From contig NZ_JAPMLM010000055.1 of the NCBI RefSeq assembly GCF_026410195.1, positions 248,001 through 312,000 on the forward strand: a stretch of DNA of 64,000 nucleotides, given 5' to 3'. Numbering within the stretch: the first letter of the stretch is position 1; each line of letters opens with the position of its first letter. The position numbers and the translations under genes were made by a program. Source of the DNA: Xanthomarina sp. F2636L (GTDB lineage Bacteria > Bacteroidota > Bacteroidia > Flavobacteriales > Flavobacteriaceae). The notes under the pieces are model-generated. The model did no database searches and was not told the origin of the DNA. It worked only from the letters and a program-made list of their open reading frames with translations. Shown here one piece after another: positions 61,618-64,000 of the stretch.

Positions 61618-64000
61618 TTATAAGAGTGCTTCTTTAAGGATTGTTACTGGATGTTTGGTTTCTACTTGGGTCCCATCTTTAATTTGATGCCTACAGCTAG
61701 TTCCATTTGCCGAAATAATGGTTTCTAAAGAGGCTTTTCGAATAGCTGGAAACAGGGTCTGTTCACCAATTTTCATACTTACCTCATAATGTTCCTTTTC
61801 ATAACCGAAACTTCCAGCCATGCCACAGCAACCACTAGGAATAATTGTGACTTCATAATTTTCAGGTAAATTCAAAACATCAAAACTTGTTTTTTGATTA
61901 CTCAATGCTTTTTGATGACAATGTCCATGAAACTTAATTATTTGAGCTTCTTTTGTAAATTGTTCAGCCTTAATGTTTCCCAGTATTATTTCCTGTTGAA
62001 GAAACTCCTCAATTAGAAAACAGTGTTTTGCTATACTTTTAGCTGAAGTTTTATCCTCTGCTAGTTTTAAATATTCGTCTTTAAAAGATAAAATTGCTGA
62101 AGGTTCAATTCCAATCAAGGGCGTATTTGCCGTAATTCTATCTTTAAATATTTCTATATTTTTATTAGCGACTTTTTTAGCTTGTTTTAATAAGCCTTTA
62201 GATAAAAATGAACGCCCGGATTCCATATGGTTTAGAATGATAGCTTTGTAATTTAAGGCTTTTAAAAGCACTAAAGCATCTATCCCTATTTGCGTATCTA
62301 AATGATTGGTAAATTCATCATTAAATAAATATACTGTTTTTATATATTTTAATCTATCTTCTTTATTTATAGTGTTTTTATAATGTTTAATTAAACTTTT
62401 AGTTGAAATCAAAGGCAAGCTTCGTTTTGAAGCGATTCCAAAAGATTTCTTTAAAATTGACGATGTAAAACCATTTGAAAACATAAAATTTGTAAAACCT
62501 GAAAACCTACTTCCCAACTCGTTTAAGTGGTTGTTATAGGCAAACAATTTTGTTCTTAAAGAGACACCATTTTCTTGTTGGTATTGGTATAGAAACTCAG
62601 CTTTTAGAGAGGCGACATCCACACTACTCGGACATTCGCTAGCACAAGCTTTACAGCTTAAACACAGATCGAAAACTTCTTTTAGTCCTTTATGATTAAA
62701 CTTATTTTCTTTTTCTGAGTTGGTCAAAAACTCTCTCAAGGCATTAGCTCTCGCTCTGGTTGTGTCTTTTTCGTTTCTAGTAGCGCGATAACTTGGACAC
62801 ATAGTACCTCCAAATTCTGGAAGTTTTCTACAATCGCCAGATCCATTGCATTTTTCGGCTTCACGTAGAATTCCTAAGGAATCTGAAAAATCTAGAAAGG
62901 TTTCAATCTTCGGCTCTTCTCTATTTGGCACATAGCGCAAACTTTCATCCATTGGAAAAGCATTGACAATCTTTCCTGGATTAAATATACTATCTGGATC
63001 GAAGGCTGCTTTAATTCGTTTTAAAATCTGATAGTTTGATTCACCAATCATTAATGGGATAAATTCCGCTCTAACAATACCGTCGCCATGTTCCCCACTC
63101 ATAGAACCTTTGTATTTCTTAACTAAATGAGCAACCTCTGTGGTGATTTTTCGAAATAGAACCACATCCTCCTTTTTCTTTAAATTTAGAATGGGGCGCA
63201 GATGTAATTCTCCAGCTCCAGCGTGTGCATAATAAACAGCTTCCTGATTATATTTTGTCATTAACTTAGTAAACTCGCTGATATAGCTTGCCAAATCCGG
63301 CAAGGCAACAGCCGTATCTTCTATACAAGCGGCTGTTTTTCTGTCGCCAATCATGTTTCCTAACAAACCTAAACCTGCTTTTCGCAATTCGATTGCCTTA
63401 TCAATATCATCGGTTTTAAGAATAGGATTCGAAAAACTTAAATTCAGACCTTCAATAGCATTAATCAGATTTTCAGCTTTTAGTTGAACCTCGTTTAAAG
63501 TATCACCCTTAATTTCGCACATTAAAATAGCTTGTGGATCGCCTTCAATAAACTGCCTGTTCTCTTCTTGTGTTTTATTATGTTTTGTTAGATCCAGAAT
63601 GGTTTTATCCATCATTTCACAAATGTGTAAATCGTGTTGCATCACTGTTTCAACAGCACTTAAGCAATCTTGTATAGAATTAAAATGCGGAGCCACCATT
63701 AGACTCTCTTTGGGAGGTAGCACATCTAACTGCAGGGTAATTTCAGTTGTAAACGCCAATGTACCTTCACTTCCTGAAAGCAATTTGCACATATTAAATT
63801 TTTCAGAGCTATCCGAAAACACATCTGTTTTTATCAATTCGTCAATAGCATAACCTGTATTTCTTCTATGAATTTCTGGTTTTGGGAATTGTTCTAGAAT
63901 TTCATTTTGAACAGTTTCTAAAGATAATTCTTCATATAAAGCTTTATAAACAGACCCTTCTAAGGAATTTAACTTTATTTTCTCATGAAATTCATTTTTA
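61618..64000 (-). CDS. FAD-linked oxidase/Fe-S oxidoreductase (YdiJ/GlcD-GlcF-like), N-terminus outside window
   Basis: The frame is open from the window end to TAA 61618 (at least 794 codons); the start is beyond 64000. The visible part begins in the FAD-binding oxidase region (EIHRRNTGYAIDELIKTDVF, LSGSEGTLAFTTEITLQL, YYAHAGAGELHLRPIL, GSMSGEHGDGIVRAEF), then has Fe-S clusters CLSCKACASECPSS, and ends with a CCG domain (CCGMAGSFGYEKEHYEVSMKIGEQTLFPA). Members such as YdiJ oxidise D-2-hydroxy acids (for example D-2-hydroxyglutarate). Cofactors FAD and 4Fe-4S. Confidence 0.93.
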   Translation of the reverse strand, partial: KNEFHEKIKLNSLEGSVYKALYEELSLETVQNEILEQFPKPEIHRRNTGYAIDELIKTDVFSDSSEKFNMCKLLSGSEGTLAFTTEITLQLDVLPPKESLMVAPHFNSIQDCLSAVETVMQHDLHICEMMDKTILDLTKHNKTQEENRQFIEGDPQAILMCEIKGDTLNEVQLKAENLINAIEGLNLSFSNPILKTDDIDKAIELRKAGLGLLGNMIGDRKTAACIEDTAVALPDLASYISEFTKLMTKYNQEAVYYAHAGAGELHLRPILNLKKKEDVVLFRKITTEVAHLVKKYKGSMSGEHGDGIVRAEFIPLMIGESNYQILKRIKAAFDPDSIFNPGKIVNAFPMDESLRYVPNREEPKIETFLDFSDSLGILREAEKCNGSGDCRKLPEFGGTMCPSYRATRNEKDTTRARANALREFLTNSEKENKFNHKGLKEVFDLCLSCKACASECPSSVDVASLKAEFLYQYQQENGVSLRTKLFAYNNHLNELGSRFSGFTNFMFSNGFTSSILKKSFGIASKRSLPLISTKSLIKHYKNTINKEDRLKYIKTVYLFNDEFTNHLDTQIGIDALVLLKALNYKAIILNHMESGRSFLSKGLLKQAKKVANKNIEIFKDRITANTPLIGIEPSAILSFKDEYLKLAEDKTSAKSIAKHCFLIEEFLQQEIILGNIKAEQFTKEAQIIKFHGHCHQKALSNQKTSFDVLNLPENYEVTIIPSGCCGMAGSFGYEKEHYEVSMKIGEQTLFPAIRKASLETIISANGTSCRHQIKDGTQVETKHPVTILKEALL

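Noticed and set aside
1-64000. CRISPR arrays, rRNA, tRNA genes and insertion-sequence transposases
   Set aside because: None could be recognised by eye on either strand; short repeats seen are few and not regularly spaced. A dedicated tRNA scan was not possible here.

Overview
The window reads as the chromosome of a marine-type member of the Flavobacteriaceae (Bacteroidota). The DNA is AT-rich. Upstream regions carry the Bacteroidota -7 promoter box TAnnTTTG rather than a TATAAT box. Many exported proteins end their signal peptides in AQ or in a Leu/Ser-rich lipobox. Gene content (fused E1 alpha/beta dehydrogenase, DUF1704-N-formylglutamate amidohydrolase cluster, MutS2 without Smr, M16 lipoprotein peptidase, DUF1853) is typical of that family. 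No rRNA, tRNA, CRISPR array or recognisable transposase was seen.

Region 1 (1-17.2 kb) is an accessory, paralogue-rich zone, almost entirely on the + strand. It holds an SDR protein cut by the window edge, two copies of a ~200-aa beta-barrel protein, two related alpha/beta hydrolases, two beta-lactamase-fold serine hydrolases and an S41 peptidase. It also has a TolB-like/TPR/AraC regulator broken by an in-frame TAG, acetyltransferases including a Vat-like one, and an ECF sigma/membrane anti-sigma pair whose neighbours carry two near-identical promoter-like elements. An attC-like inverted repeat precedes a small membrane protein gene.

Region 2 (17.2-27.4 kb) is the most interesting part: a cargo island bracketed by long non-coding modules that share direct repeats in the same order on both sides (17232-18802 and 26426-27240). 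It contains (i) a gene of unknown function between two related palindromes; (ii) a tight five-gene operon, Nudix hydrolase, RpiB-like protein with lost catalytic residues, RpiA, four-helix membrane protein, and a guanylate-kinase-like/ADP-ribose-type Nudix fusion, which I cannot match to any described system; and (iii) a two-gene Gabija-type anti-phage system (GajA OLD-family nuclease, GajB UvrD-like helicase). The five-gene operon is the leading candidate for an undescribed system. Its enzymes all point to ribose 5-phosphate and nucleoside diphosphate-linked compounds, and its membrane protein could be an effector.

Region 3 (27.4-64 kb) is mostly conserved core genome: M16 peptidase, OmpA lipoprotein, universal stress protein, DEAD/DEAH helicase, rRNA pseudouridine synthase, M19 dipeptidase, branched-chain 2-oxoacid dehydrogenase E1, 2OG-Fe(II) oxygenase, SUI1 factor, nucleoside phosphorylase, Ung, YfcC-type transporter, MutS2, DMT exporter, dicarboxylate symporter, chorismate synthase and a giant FAD/Fe-S oxidoreductase cut by the window end. 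Inside it are a run of three tiny genes (37.3-37.8 kb), two of them tandem duplicates with synonymous differences, and a DUF1704/N-formylglutamate amidohydrolase/sulfurtransferase/ATP-grasp operon in which the sulfurtransferase is frameshifted just before its active-site loop.
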